Of a stretch of DNA of 8,553 nucleotides, positions 6,509-8,553 are shown one piece after another. The position numbers and the translations under genes were made by a program. The notes below the pieces were generated by a model, which worked only from the letters and a program-made list of their open reading frames with translations, did not search any database and had not been told where the DNA came from. The stretch's first letter is position 1; each line of letters begins with the position of its first letter. The stretch is from an uncultured bacterium (GTDB lineage: Bacteria > Actinomycetota > Coriobacteriia > Coriobacteriales > Coriobacteriaceae). Where the stretch lies: the NCBI GenBank assembly GCA_905215195.1, contig CAJMPF010000064.1, positions 1 through 8,553 of the forward strand, given 5' to 3'.

Positions 6509-6537
6509 TTGCATTACTAGGCTTTAGTGTCTACTAT
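6509..6537 (+). promoter_or_regulatory. cysK: Probable cysK promoter
   Basis: TTGCAT (6509-6514) and TACTAT (6532-6537) are separated by exactly 17 bases. The -35 is weak (three of six), as expected for a regulated promoter. Two dyads overlap it: CCTA...TAGG (6505-6521) and GTAAT...ATTAC (6488-6492 with 6513-6517). Either could be where the divergent Rrf2-family regulator binds. A third dyad, GTGTCTA (6527-6533) with TAGACAC (6588-6594), links the -10 to the leader. The predicted start, near 6544, leaves a 100-base leader. Confidence 0.5.
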
Positions 6538-6546
6538 GCTTGCCAA

Positions 6547-6586
6547 CAGCTAAACGAACAACCTATAAGGTTTATGGGTTTAGCTG
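6547..6586 (+). promoter_or_regulatory. Hairpin in the cysK leader
   Basis: CAGCTAAAC (6547-6555) and GTTTAGCTG (6578-6586) form a perfect 9-bp stem, and inside it AACCT (6560-6564) pairs with AGGTT (6568-6572). It begins a few bases after the predicted transcription start. There is no following T-run, so it is not a terminator; it may stabilise the message or control translation. An ATG in its loop (6574) opens a 24-codon frame that ends by overlapping the cysK start codon in ATGA. The structure does not match a T-box or SAM riboswitch that I recognise. Confidence 0.5.
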
Positions 6587-6644
6587 CTAGACACACCGTA
6601 AAACCACACGGCAACCAGCAACTTGAACACTTTGGAGGTTCACC

Positions 6645-7583
<939 letters not shown>

Positions 7584-7650
7584 GGGCCCGTCACTTGTCG
7601 ATAGGCCCAAGGCACGCCGGTCTACCCTCTCTTCTGGCGGCCTGAGCTCA

Positions 7651-7673
7651 TCTCGTTAGGGTGTCCCACGAGA
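7651..7673. promoter_or_regulatory. Dyad upstream of the mnmA promoter
   Basis: TCTCGT (7651-7656) and ACGAGA (7668-7673) are perfect inverted copies. Inside them GGG-TGT-CCC (7659-7667) pairs again, leaving only a TA bulge. No T-run follows, so this is not a terminator. It covers the place where the -35 of the next promoter would lie, suggesting a protein-binding site or the 3' end hairpin of the cysK message. Confidence 0.4.
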
Positions 7674-7682
7674 CGTCCGAAC

Positions 7683-7692
7683 TTGCTACAAT
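7683..7692 (+). promoter_or_regulatory. Extended -10 promoter candidate for mnmA
   Basis: TTGCTACAAT carries the extended -10 signature TGn followed by TACAAT, five of six to consensus. No good -35 is found at 16-18 bases upstream. The predicted start, about 7699, falls inside the first arm of the hairpin at 7697-7724. The only other room for an mnmA promoter is 29 bases downstream of that hairpin, which is too little. Confidence 0.48.
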
Positions 7693-7696
7693 GTCT

Positions 7697-7735
7697 GCGG
7701 CGCGGAACCAGCCTCCCGCGCCGCTTTTCTTTTTT
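7697..7735 (+). terminator. Intrinsic terminator between cysK and mnmA
   Basis: GCGGCGCGG (7697-7705) and CCGCGCCGC (7716-7724) form a perfect 9-bp G/C stem with a 10-base loop, followed by TTTTCTTTTTT (7725-7735). It lies 113 bases after the cysK stop and 29 bases before the mnmA start. It should stop readthrough from cysK. Because a promoter candidate overlaps its first arm, it could also act as an attenuator for mnmA. Confidence 0.77.
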
Positions 7736-7764
7736 GGCCACATGCCACCAAGGAGAACCTCCCC

Positions 7765-8553
7765 ATGCACAACAAGCGCGTGCTCGTCGCCATGAGCGGC
7801 GGCGTCGATTCCAGCGTGACCGCGTACCTGCTCAAAAGCCAGGGCTACGAATGCGTCGGCGCCACCATGCGCCTCACCTGCCCCTCACCCGATCCCATCA
7901 CGGGCATGAGTAAGGTCGACCGCGACATCGCCGACGCAAAGGCCGTCGCCGAGCGTCTGGGGATCCCCCATCATGTGCTCGACCTGCAGCAGACGTTCGA
8001 CCGCAACGTTATCGAGCGCTTTGTGAACGCCTACCAGGAGGGACTGACGCCCAACCCGTGCATTATCTGCAACCGCCACATTAAGTTTGGCGCGCTGCTC
8101 GATGCGGCGCTGGACATGGGCTGCGACTACATCGCAACGGGACATTACGCCAAAACATGCCAGGCGGCAGACGGCACCTGGCAGCTACATCGCGGCGAAG
8201 ATCCCAAAAAGGACCAGAGCTACTTTTTATATTCGCTTACGCAGGAGCGCCTGGCGCACACGATCTTTCCGCTGGCAGGCCTAGACAAAGAGCGCGACGT
8301 GCGCCGCATAGCCGCCGAGCAAGGCTTTACCAACGCCCAGAAGGCCGAAAGCGAGGACATCTGCTTTATTCCAGACGGTGACTACGCGGGCTATATCGAG
8401 CGCCGCTGCGGACATCCCGCTGCACCGGGCGACATTGTGTGGCGCGACGGCAACGTGGTCGGACGCCATAACGGCGCGTTGCGCTATACCATCGGCCAGC
8501 GCAAGGGCTTGGGCGTCGCGATGGCGCATCCCGTGTACGTAACGGGCGTCGAT
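7765..8553 (+). CDS. mnmA: tRNA-specific 2-thiouridylase MnmA (TrmU), partial at the 3' end
   Basis: The first 263 residues of an enzyme of about 360 are present. MnmA activates C2 of uridine 34 in Lys, Glu and Gln tRNAs with ATP and inserts sulfur delivered by a persulfide relay. Visible motifs: the PP-loop MSGGVDSSV (10-18); the nucleophile region NPCIICNRHIKFG (97-109); GHYAK (126-130); KKDQSYFLY (148-156), which contacts tRNA; SEDICFIP (196-203) with the persulfide-carrying Cys200; and YTIGQRKGLG (241-250). Cys102 matches the nucleophile of E. coli MnmA; residue 99, Asp there, is Cys here, giving a C-x2-C pair. AAGGAGA sits 8 bases before the ATG. The cysteine desulfurase that feeds MnmA is not in the window. 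Near the sulfur regulator and cysK, the gene fits a sulfur-supply locus, although a terminator separates it from cysK. Confidence 0.96.
   Translation, partial: MHNKRVLVAMSGGVDSSVTAYLLKSQGYECVGATMRLTCPSPDPITGMSKVDRDIADAKAVAERLGIPHHVLDLQQTFDRNVIERFVNAYQEGLTPNPCIICNRHIKFGALLDAALDMGCDYIATGHYAKTCQAADGTWQLHRGEDPKKDQSYFLYSLTQERLAHTIFPLAGLDKERDVRRIAAEQGFTNAQKAESEDICFIPDGDYAGYIERRCGHPAAPGDIVWRDGNVVGRHNGALRYTIGQRKGLGVAMAHPVYVTGVD

Noticed and set aside
6547..6644. T-box or SAM riboswitch in the cysK leader
   Set aside because: The leader is too short, has no terminator after the hairpin, and shows no T-box consensus or SAM-type core that I recognise.
7584..7608. GGGCC...GGCCC hairpin right after cysK as its terminator
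   Set aside because: The stem has only 5 pairs, the loop is about 14 bases and no T-run follows; the 7697-7735 stem is the convincing terminator.

Overview
The window is a high-GC bacterial chromosome segment with tightly packed genes. Codon use favours G/C in third positions and the intergenic regions are noticeably richer in A/T. The gene set and the protein styles suggest an anaerobic gut actinobacterium of the Coriobacteriia, most like Collinsella. That placement is recognition from memory, not a database result.

Left half (1-5132, all minus strand): a two-gene AddB-AddA helicase-nuclease operon for double-strand-break end processing. addB (1513-4611) is complete and addA (1-1509) runs off the left edge. 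The two genes lie in the same frame, separated only by the addB stop codon and one further codon. Upstream is a 99-residue TrpR-related YerC/YecD regulator (4833-5132). It has its own hairpin terminator (4780-4806), directly beside an 89-bp near-perfect palindrome (4694-4782).

Middle (5133-5962): a 324-bp intergenic region carries the likely yerC promoter. Next is a small four-helix membrane protein of the YvlD/phage-holin 4-2 family (5457-5822, plus strand). A convergent terminator zone with two hairpins (5863-5899 and 5922-5957) separates it from the next gene.

Right half (5963-8553): a sulfur-metabolism locus. An Rrf2-family regulator resembling CymR (5963-6391, minus) is divergent from cysK, O-acetylserine sulfhydrylase (6645-7583, plus). 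After a spacer with a promoter-like element overlapping a strong hairpin terminator comes mnmA, the tRNA U34 2-thiouridylase (7765 to beyond the right edge). The locus recalls the Bacillus cymR-yrvO-trmU cluster, with cysK in place of the cysteine desulfurase gene. The Rrf2 protein ends in Gly-Tyr-Asp-Tyr-Val-Ile, a tail of the type that docks in the CysK active site, so regulator and enzyme may form a complex.

No tRNA, rRNA, CRISPR array, insertion sequence or prophage gene was seen. No clearly new multi-gene system is present. The points most worth a second look are the Rrf2 C-terminal tail, the degraded iron-sulfur ligand set of AddB, the GGGGACGG-containing palindromes, and the overlapping promoter and terminator before mnmA.
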